NCBI GenBank assembly: GCA_016283175.1
Contig: JAEEMK010000098.1
Location: 1 to 51,343, forward strand
DNA: 51,343 bases
Reading direction: 5' to 3'
Source of the DNA: Bacteroidales bacterium
GTDB lineage: Bacteria > Bacteroidota > Bacteroidia > Bacteroidales > P3
Of this stretch, positions 15,921-24,445 are shown piece after piece. Under the pieces are notes generated by a model. It saw nothing but the letters and a program-made list of their open reading frames with translations. It did no database searches and was not told the DNA's origin. Positions within the stretch are counted from its first letter, which is position 1, and each line of letters opens with the position of its first letter. The translations under genes were made by a program, and so were the position numbers.

Positions 15921-17216
15921 TTAACCTTTAACTATTGATGACAAGAGTTGGTCTCTTGCCGAGGGATGTGCGATGGAAATTAGGGCTTTGGCTCTTTGCT
16001 GGAGATTGAGTCCGTAGAGGTTTACGGCTCCTTGTTCGGTGACGACCCATTGCACAAGCGTGCGTGGGGTGACAACACCCGAACCGAGTGTCAATGTGGG
16101 TACTATCTTGCTGATTCCCTTTGCTGTAATGGATGGCATAGCTATGATGGGTATGCCGCCGTCGCTGTAGGTGGCGCCGAGTATGAAATCGAGTTGTCCG
16201 CCGCTGCCGCTGAAGATGCGAGGCCCGATGGAGTCGGAACAGACCTGCCCGGTGAGGTCGATCTGAATGGCGGAATTGATGGCCACTACTTTGGGATTGG
16301 AGGCAATCACGGCTGGGTTGTTGGTGTAGCCGACATCCTTCATCAGCACGTCTGTGTTGTGGTCGACGAAATCGTACAGCTTTTGTGAACCTTTGAGGAA
16401 CATCGCCACCAGCTTGCCCGGATCGGTGCGTTTGCAGCTGCCGTTGATGACACCCTTTTCAACAAGCGGTATTACGCTGTCGGAAAACATTTCGGAATGA
16501 ATGCCCAGATTGCGGTGCTTTCCAAGCTGTGAGAGAACGGCTGTTGGTATGTTGCCTATGCCTGTCTGAAGTGTGGCGCCATCGGGGATGAGTTCGGCAC
16601 AAAGGCGTCCAATGGCAATATCAGTTTCGTTGAGCGGCAATGGTGCCGCTTCGTTGAGCGGCTTGTCATATCGCACGAAGGCCGTTATCTTGGAAATATG
16701 TATGCGGCTGTCACCGTAAGTGTATGGTACATATTTGTTTACTTGAGCAATTACGCAGCGTGCTCTTTCTATGGCTTCGGGCATATAGTCGACCGACGTT
16801 CCGAGCGAGACATACCCTTCCTCGTCGGGTTCGCTGACCATCAGGAAGACAACGTCGCATCGCACAGCGCCGCACTTTATCATACGAGGCGTTTCGCTGA
16901 GCGAGCAGGGTATGTAGTCAGCCCTTCCCGACTGTGTTGCTTCGCGGACATTGCCCCCTACAAAGAAGGAATCAAGGTGGAAGATGCCGTTGTATTTTGG
17001 TAGAGTGTAATCGGCATAACCCTCTGTGTAAAAATGACTTATCGTTACATCTCGCAGCGGTTCCCCGTTCTCCGCTCTCCGCTCTCCGTTTTCACAGTTG
17101 GCACGATGCACCAGCGCCTCAATCAGATGCTCCGGTGCTCCGCTGACACACGGCCAGTGGATATGGTCGCCCGATTTGACGAGCAGAACTGCCTCTTCAG
17201 CCGAAATGTATTTCAT
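15921..17216 (-). CDS. Acetyl-CoA hydrolase/transferase family CoA-transferase with an in-frame repeat insert
   Basis: 431 aa, of the family of acetyl-CoA hydrolases and butyrate/4-hydroxybutyrate CoA-transferases. The catalytic Glu is likely the one in LGIHSEMFSDSVI, and the CoA-binding glycine loop FSGSGGQLDFILGA is present. It would move CoA between acyl-CoA and a carboxylate such as acetate, as in fermentative short-chain acid formation. Residues 42-53 (ENGERRAENGEP, bases 17058-17093) are encoded by a heptanucleotide array (CTCCGCT/CTCCGTT type) and sit where I would expect a short loop between the helix ending LIEALVHRA and the strand VTISHFYTEG. This looks like an in-frame insertion tolerated in a surface loop. 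It lies 15 bases after the C_GCAxxG_C_C gene in the same unit. Confidence 0.88.
   Translation of the reverse strand: MKYISAEEAVLLVKSGDHIHWPCVSGAPEHLIEALVHRANCENGERRAENGEPLRDVTISHFYTEGYADYTLPKYNGIFHLDSFFVGGNVREATQSGRADYIPCSLSETPRMIKCGAVRCDVVFLMVSEPDEEGYVSLGTSVDYMPEAIERARCVIAQVNKYVPYTYGDSRIHISKITAFVRYDKPLNEAAPLPLNETDIAIGRLCAELIPDGATLQTGIGNIPTAVLSQLGKHRNLGIHSEMFSDSVIPLVEKGVINGSCKRTDPGKLVAMFLKGSQKLYDFVDHNTDVLMKDVGYTNNPAVIASNPKVVAINSAIQIDLTGQVCSDSIGPRIFSGSGGQLDFILGATYSDGGIPIIAMPSITAKGISKIVPTLTLGSGVVTPRTLVQWVVTEQGAVNLYGLNLQQRAKALISIAHPSARDQLLSSIVKG
17058..17093 (-). repeat. Heptanucleotide array inside the CoA-transferase gene
   Basis: The plus strand shows consecutive 7-bp units TTCTCCG, CTCTCCG, CTCTCCG. 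Read on the coding strand they encode ENGERRAENGE. A 7-bp unit read in triplets gives a 7-codon period, so any insertion whose total length is a multiple of three keeps the frame. The same unit type occurs twice in the glycosyltransferase gene at 48.8-51.0 kb. Confidence 0.85.
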
Positions 17217-17231
17217 ATTGATAAGATGTTT

Positions 17232-17591
17232 TTATTCAACAATATCGGCCAGCAGGCCGGCGGCGTTGGCTACCAGTTCGGGGCAGGGCTTTTTGCCCAT
17301 CTGCAGCAGGCGGCCACAGACGATGTCGCCGTTCTCCTCGCGGAATTTCTCAATCAGGGTGCGGACATCGGCTGTATGACCCGTCAGTCCACAGACCATC
17401 GCCATTCCGCTGACACAGCCGCACACCTCGCGCGTTCCGGCGAGGCCGCGACCGAAGGGAGCGGCAACATTGGCAGCATTCTCTTTGTTGATAGGCAATT
17501 TGTCGGCGTAAGCCATCACCACCGACTGGCAGCAGTTGCATCCCTGTTTGTGCAACGCACGTGCTTTATTATCTCGTTCTTCCTTTGTCAT
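17232..17591 (-). CDS. C_GCAxxG_C_C family redox protein
   Basis: 119 aa from the ATG at 17591; an upstream in-frame Met at 17639 is less likely because it would overlap the preceding gene by 52 bases. The conserved cysteine pattern of the C_GCAxxG_C_C family is present: QGCNCCQSV near residue 15, then FGRGLAGTREVCGCVSGMAM with two more Cys, and a CGRLL / KPCPEL pair at the end. Members are small, probably iron-sulfur or thiol redox proteins of unknown substrate; some relatives use selenocysteine, but only cysteines are seen here. Its ATG overlaps the stop of the preceding methyltransferase gene as ATGA, which suggests translational coupling. Confidence 0.85.
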   Translation of the reverse strand: MTKEERDNKARALHKQGCNCCQSVVMAYADKLPINKENAANVAAPFGRGLAGTREVCGCVSGMAMVCGLTGHTADVRTLIEKFREENGDIVCGRLLQMGKKPCPELVANAAGLLADIVE

Positions 17592-18121
17592 TGTCTTAAT
17601 TGTTTTGAGATTTCCCAAATGGCAATGGCAGCGGCGCAACTGACATTGAGCGAGTGCTTTGTCCCCGACTGTGGTATCTCGAGGAAGCCGTCGCAGAGCT
17701 CCATCACCTCCTCCTGCACACCGTCTATCTCGTTGCCAAGAATTAGTGCCACAGGTTTATCTGTTGCGACGGCATCTTTACCAAGCTTCAAACTGTCGTG
17801 CGCCAGCTCCACAGCATATATGCGATAGCCTTTTTCTTTGAGCCATTTAATGCACTCCACGGTGTCTTCGTGGTAGCTCCACGCCACGCTCTCCTCGGCG
17901 CCGAGGGCCGTCTTATGTATCTCGCGGTGGGGTGGGGTAGCGGTGATGCCGCAGAGGGCTATATGCTCCACGCGGAAGGCATCGCTGGTGCGGAACACCG
18001 AGCCTATATTGTTCAGACTCCGCACATTGTCCAGCACCACTGTCAGCGGCAGTTTCTCGCTGGCGCGGAACTCCTCCACCGAAAGGCGGTGCATCTCGTC
18101 TGTCGTCAACTTATGCGTCAT
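17588..18121 (-). CDS. TrmH/SpoU-family RNA 2'-O-methyltransferase
   Basis: 177 aa with the three SPOUT motifs of the SpoU class: motif 1 NNIGSVFRTSDAF (about 37-49), motif 2 LILGNEIDGV (about 127-136) and motif 3 IPQSGTKHSLNVSCAAAI (about 149-166), which form the knotted SAM site. It methylates ribose in a tRNA or rRNA; the RNA target cannot be told. It is short, with no L30-like N-terminal domain, so it matches the single-domain RNA methyltransferases common in Bacteroidota. Both ends overlap neighbours by ATGA junctions (18118-18121 upstream, 17588-17591 downstream), so the three genes are almost certainly translated together. Confidence 0.88.
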   Translation of the reverse strand: MTHKLTTDEMHRLSVEEFRASEKLPLTVVLDNVRSLNNIGSVFRTSDAFRVEHIALCGITATPPHREIHKTALGAEESVAWSYHEDTVECIKWLKEKGYRIYAVELAHDSLKLGKDAVATDKPVALILGNEIDGVQEEVMELCDGFLEIPQSGTKHSLNVSCAAAIAIWEISKQLRQ

Positions 18122-18672
18122 TTCTTTGATTCTTTTTCGTATTCAAGCAACTCGTCACGCCACCCCTGCCAATCCTCATACCATTCTGACGACTTCATCA
18201 GTTCACGGAACTTCTCAGGATGATGTTTCTCAATATCAACTGCCGTACTCCACAGAGTCTCGGTCACCCAACCGTCAGACCAGTCAAACCATTTCAGGTA
18301 CTGCGCCATCATATCCAGTGTATCGGCAACGGCCATCTCGCCAGCAATCAGATACAGCGCATTGGGGCTCTCAACCTTATTTCCATCTTTTTCTATAAAA
18401 GCATAATGCTCTGTAGCCATAAAGATATGGAAGTCCACCTTGTTCTGAGGCATCAAAGCCTGAAGATGCTGAATTGATATTTCTTGGCCAGCAATGGCAC
18501 TGTCTTGCAGATCGATGAGTTCTTTGAAATAAACAAGCTTCTCCTCTAACCTATCCCAGTTATCAAAGCACACCGCGCACGCCGCAGACTCTTCAATATT
18601 TTTCTGATGATTTCCATCAGTTGTGCAAGCCGCAGCCAGAAGCAATACTATAGCCCAAATCCATTTTTTCAT
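18118..18672 (-). CDS. Hypothetical lipoprotein
   Basis: 184 aa. A lipoprotein signal peptide (MKKWIWAIVLLLAAAC) puts the lipidated Cys at residue 16. The mature part is acidic and rich in Trp (WSDGWVTETLW, SSEWYEDWQGWRDELLEY) and is probably all-helical and periplasmic. I recognise no family. It starts 2 bases after sufB and overlaps the methyltransferase start by 4 bases, yet nothing in it suggests a role in Fe-S assembly. Confidence 0.75.
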   Translation of the reverse strand: MKKWIWAIVLLLAAACTTDGNHQKNIEESAACAVCFDNWDRLEEKLVYFKELIDLQDSAIAGQEISIQHLQALMPQNKVDFHIFMATEHYAFIEKDGNKVESPNALYLIAGEMAVADTLDMMAQYLKWFDWSDGWVTETLWSTAVDIEKHHPEKFRELMKSSEWYEDWQGWRDELLEYEKESKK

Positions 18673-18674
18673 AA

Positions 18675-20123
18675 TTACCCTACGCTTCCTTCGAGAGATA
18701 TCGACAAAAGTTTCTGCGCCTCAACAGCAAACTCCATAGGCAGTTTTTTAAGCACATCCTTGGCGTAGCCGTTGACTATTAGTCCCACAGCGCTCTCAGG
18801 ACTGATGCCGCGCTGCTGACAGTAGAAAAGCTGATCCTCGCTAATCTTGCTTGTCGTTGCCTCGTGTTCCAGTATGGCGGTATGGTTGTCGGCCTTGATG
18901 TAGGGCCAGGTGTGAGCGCCGCATTGGTCGCCCAGCAACAGGCTGTCGCATTGCGAGAAGTTGCGTGCCCCGTCGGCACCGCGGTTTATCTGCACCAAGC
19001 CGCGGTAGCTGTTGTGGCTGCGGCCGGCGCTGATGCCCTTGCTCATAATTGTGCTGCGCGTGTTCTTGCCTATGTGAATCATCTTGGTGCCCGTGTCGGC
19101 CTGCTGGTAGTTGTTGGTGACAGCCACGCTGTAGAACTCGGCCGTCGAGTCGTCGCCCTGCAGTATGCAGCTCGGGTATTTCCAGGTCACCGCGCTGCCG
19201 GTTTCCACCTGCGTCCAGCTTATCTTCGAGTGGCTGCCCTTGCAGATGCCGCGTTTTGTGACGAAATTGTATATGCCGCCTTTGCCATCCTTGTCGCCGG
19301 GGTACCAGTTCTGGACAGTGCTGTATTTGACTTCGGCATCCTTCAGAGCCACTATCTCCACTATTGCGGCGTGCAGCTGGTTCTCGTCGCGCTGCGGTGC
19401 CGTACAGCCTTCCATATAGCTCACATATGCCCCTTCGTCGGCCACAATCAGCGTGCGCTCGAACTGGCCTGTGCCTTTGGCGTTGATGCGGAAATAGGAA
19501 CTGAGTTCCACCGGACAGCGAACCCCTTTGGGTATGTAGCAGAACGAACCGTCGCTGAAAACGGCGCTGTTCAAGGCGGCGAAGAAATTGTCGCCGGCAG
19601 GTACCACGCTGCCCAGATATTTCTGCACAATGTCGGGGTGTTTCTGCACAGCCTCGCTGATGGGCATAAACAGTATGCCTTTCTCCTCCAGCATCTTCTG
19701 ACTTGTGGTCTTCACGCTCACCGAGTCCATAATGGCATCGTAGGCCACGCCCGCCAACTGCTTCTGTTCGTTCAGAGGTATGCCAAGTTTGTTGAAGGTG
19801 TCGAGCAGCTCCGGATCCACTTCGTCGAGACTCTTCTTGGTCTCCTTTTGCTTCGGGGCGGCAAAATAGATGATGTCCTGATAGTTGGGAGTCTCATACT
19901 CAAGGTGTGCCCAGTCGGGCTCCTTCATCGACTGCCAGCGGCGGAACGCCTTCAGGCGGAAATCAAGCAGCCATTCGGGCTCGCCTTTCTTTTGTGAAAT
20001 CAGACGCACAATGTCCTCGTCCAAACCCTTGCGGATGGTCTCGGTTTCAATATCCGTAGTGAAGCCCCATTTGTACTCTTCGTTGGTAACTTCTTGAATT
20101 ATATCATTTTCTTTGTTTTCCAT
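18675..20123 (-). CDS. sufB: Fe-S cluster assembly scaffold protein SufB
   Basis: 482 aa, full length for SufB. Characteristic segments are [21 protein letters not shown], the [22 protein letters not shown] region, QNWYPGD, and near the C-terminus [15 protein letters not shown] with [24 protein letters not shown]. The Cys in GDQCGAHT corresponds to the conserved Cys of the SufB-SufD interface where a cluster can form. SufB works with the SufC ATPase and SufD to build Fe-S clusters in the cytoplasm. In most Bacteroidota sufC, sufD and sufS follow directly. Here an unrelated lipoprotein gene starts 2 bases downstream and a repeat region lies upstream, so the partners must be elsewhere. A TATTTTTG -7 element lies about 30 bases upstream. 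Confidence 0.95.
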   Translation of the reverse strand: MENKENDIIQEVTNEEYKWGFTTDIETETIRKGLDEDIVRLISQKKGEPEWLLDFRLKAFRRWQSMKEPDWAHLEYETPNYQDIIYFAAPKQKETKKSLDEVDPELLDTFNKLGIPLNEQKQLAGVAYDAIMDSVSVKTTSQKMLEEKGILFMPISEAVQKHPDIVQKYLGSVVPAGDNFFAALNSAVFSDGSFCYIPKGVRCPVELSSYFRINAKGTGQFERTLIVADEGAYVSYMEGCTAPQRDENQLHAAIVEIVALKDAEVKYSTVQNWYPGDKDGKGGIYNFVTKRGICKGSHSKISWTQVETGSAVTWKYPSCILQGDDSTAEFYSVAVTNNYQQADTGTKMIHIGKNTRSTIMSKGISAGRSHNSYRGLVQINRGADGARNFSQCDSLLLGDQCGAHTWPYIKADNHTAILEHEATTSKISEDQLFYCQQRGISPESAVGLIVNGYAKDVLKKLPMEFAVEAQKLLSISLEGSVG

Positions 20124-20151
20124 TGACTTGTAAGTATATATAACGCGAATG

Positions 20152-20159
20152 CAAAAATA
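20152..20159 (-). promoter_or_regulatory. Probable -7 element of the sufB operon
   Basis: TATTTTTG on the minus strand, 28 bases before the sufB ATG, matches TAnnTTTG. At the expected distance the upstream box is weak (TCTG instead of TTTG). Confidence 0.5.
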
Positions 20160-20280
20160 CGAAAAAAATCCGATACGGCAGAAGGCTTTTTACAAACATT
20201 GCGAAAAAAGTGATGATGGTATGCAAATTCGAAAAGTGTCAAAAAACAGCCTTTGTAATGCATTGAAAACCATATCTTCA

Positions 20281-20480
20281 AAGGCATATGTACAGTATTT
20301 GTACAGTATATGTACATATGCCAGGGGAAATAGGGGGGGACCGGGCTGCCACGCACAAGGCTTCTCCACGCGCTCCACAGGAGCTTGTGCCATATGCCAG
20401 GGAAAATAGGGGGTGGGATGAAGTGTGAACCGGGCTGCCACGCACACGTCCCATCCACGCGCTCCACTTGAGCTTGTGTC
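20281..20480. repeat. Dispersed composite repeat, copy A (short palindrome plus two tandem GC-rich modules)
   Basis: An AT palindrome-like block built on GTACAGTATTT/GTACAGTATAT units (20284-20322) is followed by two tandem versions of a module. The module starts CATATGCCAGGGGAAATAGG or CATATGCCAGGGAAAATAGG and continues CCGGGCTGCCACGCACA, CCACGCGCTCCAC and GAGCTTGTG. Version 1 spans about 20317-20391, version 2 about 20391-20480. The same parts recur at 33.8-34.1 kb and, in part, at 51.3 kb and inside the glycosyltransferase gene. No protein is encoded. The element separates sufB from xerD. Confidence 0.85.
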
Positions 20481-20538
20481 AAGTGCCTATGCCGGCAGGA
20501 ACAGTATGAGTGAAAAATGTTTCAGAGAAAAGAGTCTT

Positions 20539-21468
20539 TCAGCCTCGGCGGTAATGGGGATGGTAGGTGCTGATGGTTTCGCGTAGGTACTGGTGCGAGA
20601 GGTGGGTGTAAATCTCTGTGGTATTGATTTTCTCGTGTCCCAGCATCTCCTGCACCGCGCGCAGGTCGGCGCCGTTGGTCACCAGCTCGGTGGCGAAACT
20701 ATGCCGCAAACTGTGCGGCGAAATGTTTTTCTTTATGCCGGCAGCCGACACAGCAGCTTTGAGGAACATAAACACATAGTTGCGTGAAAGATGCGTTCCG
20801 AGTCGGTTGATGAAGACGAAGTTTTCTTCACCTGGGCGAATGCGTTGTTTGCTGCGGATGGTGTCGATGTACTGCAGGGTGAGGTGCAGCGCTGTGTGGT
20901 TGATGGGCACCCACCGCTGCTTGTCGCCCTTGCCTGTGACAAGCAGACACTCGTCGTCGGGATAGATGTTCGATAGATGCAGGTTCACGAGTTCCGACAC
21001 ACGGAGGCCGCAACCGTAGAGGACTTCGACAATCACGCGGTTGCGGGCTTGGTCGGGCTGGCTCAGGTCGAATGTGGCAATTATGGCGTCAATTTCCTCG
21101 TTTGTAAGCACATCGGGCAGATGCCGCGACGGACGCGGCATCTCCAGAAGCTCGGCGGGATTGTCCTTCAGTACATCTTCTATTACAAGCATACGGTAGA
21201 AGGTGCGCAATCCGCTGACGATGCGGCACTGTGTGGCCAGTGCCACCTGCAGGTCGTGGAGTTCGCCCACCAGCTGGCGTAGGTCGTCGAGTGTTATCTG
21301 GTCGGGGTTCTTGCCTGTCTCGACAGCGAATTGCGCCAGATGCGACACGTCGTTCAGATAGGCCGCTATGGAATTGTCCGACAGCTGTTTCTCGAGCTTC
21401 AGGTAAGTGCGGAAAGCATTGAGGGCGCGTCGCCATTCGGGGTCGGTTATGGATTGGACAAGGTTCAT
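20539..21468 (-). CDS. xerD: Site-specific tyrosine recombinase XerD
   Basis: 309 aa, the normal Xer size. An N-terminal SAM-like DNA-binding domain (about 10-100) precedes a catalytic domain with all expected residues: R156 (GCGLRVSEL), K180 ([12 protein letters not shown]), H252 and R255 (HSLRHSFAT), H278 ([13 protein letters not shown]) and the nucleophile Y287 (EIYTHLS). With its XerC partner it would resolve chromosome dimers at dif. The C-terminal [14 protein letters not shown] pattern favours a housekeeping Xer over an integrase of a mobile element, and no attachment sites are seen around it. It lies 22 bases after mtgA on the same strand. Confidence 0.92.
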   Translation of the reverse strand: MNLVQSITDPEWRRALNAFRTYLKLEKQLSDNSIAAYLNDVSHLAQFAVETGKNPDQITLDDLRQLVGELHDLQVALATQCRIVSGLRTFYRMLVIEDVLKDNPAELLEMPRPSRHLPDVLTNEEIDAIIATFDLSQPDQARNRVIVEVLYGCGLRVSELVNLHLSNIYPDDECLLVTGKGDKQRWVPINHTALHLTLQYIDTIRSKQRIRPGEENFVFINRLGTHLSRNYVFMFLKAAVSAAGIKKNISPHSLRHSFATELVTNGADLRAVQEMLGHEKINTTEIYTHLSHQYLRETISTYHPHYRRG

Positions 21469-21490
21469 CGGTTAGTGCGTTTTGCGGAAG

Positions 21491-22330
21491 CTATTTGTCC
21501 TTTTTCTGTTTTTTGACCCATTTGATGAAGTCCCACAATGTCTCGTCGTCTTCCTTGCTTCGCTTTTTGGGCTTGGTTTTGAGGTCGATGCGTCCGTATC
21601 GTGCCATTCTGCCTTCGACGACATTTGTCTGGCGTTTGAAGTAGGGGGTGGCTTTGCCCGGATTGCGTTTCAAAGGCGACGGAAGCGTCACCGCCAGCTG
21701 TGCCGCCTCGTGGCGTGTCAAGGTTTTGGCAGAATGGCCGAAATAGTGCTGCGCGGCAGCCTCGCAGCCGTATATGCCGTCGCCAAACTCTATGATGTTC
21801 AGATAGACCTCCATAATGCGCTCCTTCCCCCAAATTTTCTCAATGGCAATGGTGTAGCCTGCTTCGAGAGCTTTGCGCAGATAGCTGCGCTTGTGTGGCA
21901 GGAAGGCGTTTTTGGCTGTCTGCATCGATATTGTGCTGCCGCCACGGATGCGGCGTCCGCGTTGGTTCTCGCGGTAGGTCTGCTTAAGTTGTCCTACATC
22001 GAAACCTTTGTGACGCATAAAGCGTCCGTCTTCGGAGGCGATGACCGCCGTCACAAGGTTGGGCGATATCTCTTCGATGCTCACATAGTCGCGTTCGAAG
22101 TTCACCTCGCGGTCTTTATCCTTGATTTGCTGGAAGAAGCGTTGCACCATAAGCGGTGTCAGCGGCGGGTTTATCAATTTGTAGACAAATATCAGCAATA
22201 TGCCCAGAGCAACAAGTGCCAGGGCTGCCATCCAGACAATGCGCCACAGTTTCTGCCACCAGGAACGGTGTTTTTTCGCCGCTTGTTCATCCTGCAGTTC
22301 GACGGAATCTATATCTATTTCATTTTCCAC
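21491..22330 (-). CDS. mtgA: Monofunctional peptidoglycan glycosyltransferase MtgA (GT51)
   Basis: 279 aa. A short basic cytoplasmic tail and one transmembrane helix (about 31-51) precede a GT51 domain. The catalytic Glu is E100 in the motif AVIASEDGRFMRHKGFD, and the second hallmark RGGSTISMQTAKN follows, then KIWGKERIMEVYLNIIEFG. It polymerises lipid II into glycan strands at the inner membrane and has no transpeptidase domain. The C-terminus is Lys-rich (KKPKKRSKEDD) and cytoplasm-like, which is unusual for the periplasmic side but short. It is divergent from gapA and upstream of xerD. Confidence 0.93.
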   Translation of the reverse strand: MENEIDIDSVELQDEQAAKKHRSWWQKLWRIVWMAALALVALGILLIFVYKLINPPLTPLMVQRFFQQIKDKDREVNFERDYVSIEEISPNLVTAVIASEDGRFMRHKGFDVGQLKQTYRENQRGRRIRGGSTISMQTAKNAFLPHKRSYLRKALEAGYTIAIEKIWGKERIMEVYLNIIEFGDGIYGCEAAAQHYFGHSAKTLTRHEAAQLAVTLPSPLKRNPGKATPYFKRQTNVVEGRMARYGRIDLKTKPKKRSKEDDETLWDFIKWVKKQKKDK

Positions 22331-22380
22331 GCGTTCATAACGGCAAATAAAAGCAAATATTTTGAAAAATTAAGAATAAT

Positions 22381-22411
22381 TTTGCTGTGAATGAAAATAT
22401 ATGTATATTTG
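22381..22411 (+). promoter_or_regulatory. Bacteroidota-type promoter of gapA
   Basis: TTTG (22381-22384), a 19-base spacer and TATATTTG (22404-22411) match the primary sigma factor consensus. The leader would be about 45 bases before the gapA ATG. Confidence 0.75.
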
Positions 22412-22464
22412 TAAACGCATTTTAGATAGGTAAATCTTTTTAATTTATTAAACAACAATACATT

Positions 22465-23472
22465 ATGGCAAAAGTAGCTATTAACGGCTTCGGCCGAATC
22501 GGAAGAATGTCATTCCGTGCTATGTTGGCTCATCCCGAGCTTGAAATCGTGGCAATCAACGACCTGACCAGTGCTGACACTCTGGCTTATCTGTTTAAAT
22601 ATGACTCTGTTCACGACAACTTCGACGGTGAAGTGCACGCCGAGGGCGAATACCTTGTTGTCAACGGCAAGAAGGTCCGCATCTATGCCGAGCGCGACCC
22701 GCAGAACCTGCCTTGGGGCGAACTCGGTGTTGACATCGTTGTCGAGTCGACCGGTCTGTTCAAGAAACGCGAGCAGATGATGAAGCACATCAACGCTGGT
22801 GCCAAGAAGGTGATCCTCACCGTTCCCGCAGGCAAGGCCGACGACGTCGACGCCACCGTGGTTATGGGTGTCAACGACAGCGTCCTGACCAAGGATATGC
22901 AGCTCGTCAGCAACGCCAGCTGCACCACCAACTGTCTGGCTCCCGTCGCCAAGGTTCTGAACGACAAATTCGGTATCAAGCGTGGTTTGATGAACACTGT
23001 TCACAGCTATACCAACGACCAGAAGATCCTCGACCAGCCGCACAGCGACCTCCGTCGTGCCCGCGCTGCCGCCGTATCAATCATCCCCACCAGCAGCGGT
23101 GCTGCCAAGGCTGTGGGTCTGGTTATCCCCGAACTGAAAGGCAAACTGGACGGCTTTGCAATGCGCGTTCCGACTCCCGACGGTTCTGTCGTTGACCTGA
23201 CTGCAGAACTGAACTGCAATGTCACCAAAGAGGAAATCAACGCCGCCGTCAAGGAAGCCGCTGAAGGCAAGATGAAAGGTGTTCTGCAGTATGTCGACGA
23301 GCCTATCGTCAGCATCGACATCATCGACAACACTCACAGCTCGATTTTCGACAGCCTGCTGACCCAGGTTATGGACGGCAACTTTGTGAAGATTGTCAGC
23401 TGGTACGACAACGAGAAGGGCTACAGCACCCGCGTCGGCGACCTCGCTGCCAAGCTGGCTACCCTGCTCTAA
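22465..23472 (+). CDS. gapA: Glyceraldehyde-3-phosphate dehydrogenase (type I)
   Basis: 335 aa. An NAD-binding Rossmann start (MAKVAINGFGRIGR) and D33, which favours NAD over NADP, are followed by the catalytic C153 in SNASCTTNCLAP and H180 in MNTVHSYTNDQ. It oxidises glyceraldehyde-3-phosphate with phosphate to 1,3-bisphosphoglycerate in glycolysis. It has its own promoter and a strong terminator 33 bases after the stop, so it is transcribed alone. Codon use is strongly biased toward C-ending codons (GAC, AAC, GTC), as expected for a highly expressed gene. Confidence 0.97.
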   Translation: MAKVAINGFGRIGRMSFRAMLAHPELEIVAINDLTSADTLAYLFKYDSVHDNFDGEVHAEGEYLVVNGKKVRIYAERDPQNLPWGELGVDIVVESTGLFKKREQMMKHINAGAKKVILTVPAGKADDVDATVVMGVNDSVLTKDMQLVSNASCTTNCLAPVAKVLNDKFGIKRGLMNTVHSYTNDQKILDQPHSDLRRARAAAVSIIPTSSGAAKAVGLVIPELKGKLDGFAMRVPTPDGSVVDLTAELNCNVTKEEINAAVKEAAEGKMKGVLQYVDEPIVSIDIIDNTHSSIFDSLLTQVMDGNFVKIVSWYDNEKGYSTRVGDLAAKLATLL

Positions 23473-23504
23473 AACCAATAACGTTAACATTGACGTTAAC
23501 ATAA

Positions 23505-23535
23505 AGAGGGTGCCGTGTGGCACCCTCTTGTTTTT
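23505..23535 (+). terminator. gapA terminator
   Basis: AGAGGGTGCC (23505-23514) pairs with GGCACCCTCT (23519-23528) around a GTGT tetraloop and is followed by TGTTTTTG. It lies only 14 bases before the ATG of the next gene. Confidence 0.85.
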
Positions 23536-23548
23536 GAAAAAGATGTAT

Positions 23549-24445
23549 ATGAAGAAGATATTTATTTGCCTCATTCTTTTCGCCGCAGCCGTTTCCGTGT
23601 CGGGGTGCGGACACAAGAGTGTGTCATCTGACGGAAACAAGACATACAAATACACCGACGACTACGGCAGCGTGGTCGATGTGCCTGAACATCCGCAACG
23701 CATAGTATCGCTGTCGCCGGCGGTAACGGAGATAATGTTTGCCCTCGATGCCGACAGCCTGCTGGTGGGTCGCACCGAGTTCTGCCTCTATCCGCCCGAA
23801 GCGGCAACGATAGAGAATATCGGTGGTATAAGCAACCTGAATATAGAGAAAGTGCTGTCGGTCAACCCCGACCTTATCATCACGGGTTCGATGGTGCCAC
23901 AGAAGGTGGTGGAGCAGTTCGCCAAGATGGGCGTGCCGCTGGTGTGCGTCATTGAGAAACAGAAGTTCTCGGGGCTTTTCGAAAACATTGGCAAGATTGG
24001 TCACCTAGCAGGATGCGACGGACAGGCCGACAGTTTGAACAAAAGACTGGAATCGCAACTTGCAGAAGTACATCCCGTTGCAGTCGACGCTGATGTAGAA
24101 AGACCGGATTGCTACTATGTCGTTGGCTTCGGAAGCGGTGGCAACTTCACCGCTGGAGGCAATACTTTCATCAACGACATCATTCGTATGGCCGGTGGCC
24201 GCAACATTGCAGAGAACAGCGAAGGCTGGACATTCAGTCTCGAGGCACTTGTTGATGCCGATCCCGACTTCATCTTGATTCGTGCCGAGGACAGCGCACG
24301 CTTCTGCAACACGTCGCCATACAACCAGCTCTCAGCTGTGCGAAAAGGTCGTTTGATCGCTCTCGAAGATGGCATCCTGGATCTTCAGGTGCCGCGCAAC
24401 ATCGAGCTTCTGCGGCGACTAAAGAGTCGATTCGAGACTCAATGA
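23549..24445 (+). CDS. BtuF-like periplasmic substrate-binding lipoprotein (cobalamin/iron-chelate ABC uptake)
   Basis: 298 aa from the ATG at 23549. The frame is open further upstream, but that part crosses the gapA terminator. A lipoprotein signal (VSVSGC, lipidated Cys 20) is followed by a TroA/BtuF-type two-lobe fold: start YTDDYGSVVDVPEHPQRIVSLSPAVTEIMFAL, then NPDLIITG and the C-lobe AGGNTFINDIIRMAGGRNIAE and NIELLRRL. Such proteins carry vitamin B12, heme or siderophores to an inner-membrane ABC importer. No permease or ATPase gene is adjacent and no B12 riboswitch is visible upstream, so the ligand is unassigned. Its last 7 bases overlap the convergent gene on the minus strand. Confidence 0.85.
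   Translation: MKKIFICLILFAAAVSVSGCGHKSVSSDGNKTYKYTDDYGSVVDVPEHPQRIVSLSPAVTEIMFALDADSLLVGRTEFCLYPPEAATIENIGGISNLNIEKVLSVNPDLIITGSMVPQKVVEQFAKMGVPLVCVIEKQKFSGLFENIGKIGHLAGCDGQADSLNKRLESQLAEVHPVAVDADVERPDCYYVVGFGSGGNFTAGGNTFINDIIRMAGGRNIAENSEGWTFSLEALVDADPDFILIRAEDSARFCNTSPYNQLSAVRKGRLIALEDGILDLQVPRNIELLRRLKSRFETQ

Noticed and set aside
17232..17591. Selenoprotein in the C_GCAxxG_C_C family
   Set aside because: Some relatives use selenocysteine, but all family positions here are ordinary cysteine codons with no in-frame TGA.
20099..20482. 127-aa minus-strand open frame over the composite repeat
   Set aside because: It is mostly translation of the repeat modules and overlaps the sufB start.
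20539..21468. Integrase of a mobile element
   Set aside because: Sequence and length fit housekeeping XerD. It is in tandem with mtgA, and no att-like repeats, tRNA or phage genes are near.
23473..23548. Cobalamin riboswitch before the BtuF-like gene
   Set aside because: The gap is only 76 bases and is occupied by the gapA terminator; no B12-box-like sequence is visible.
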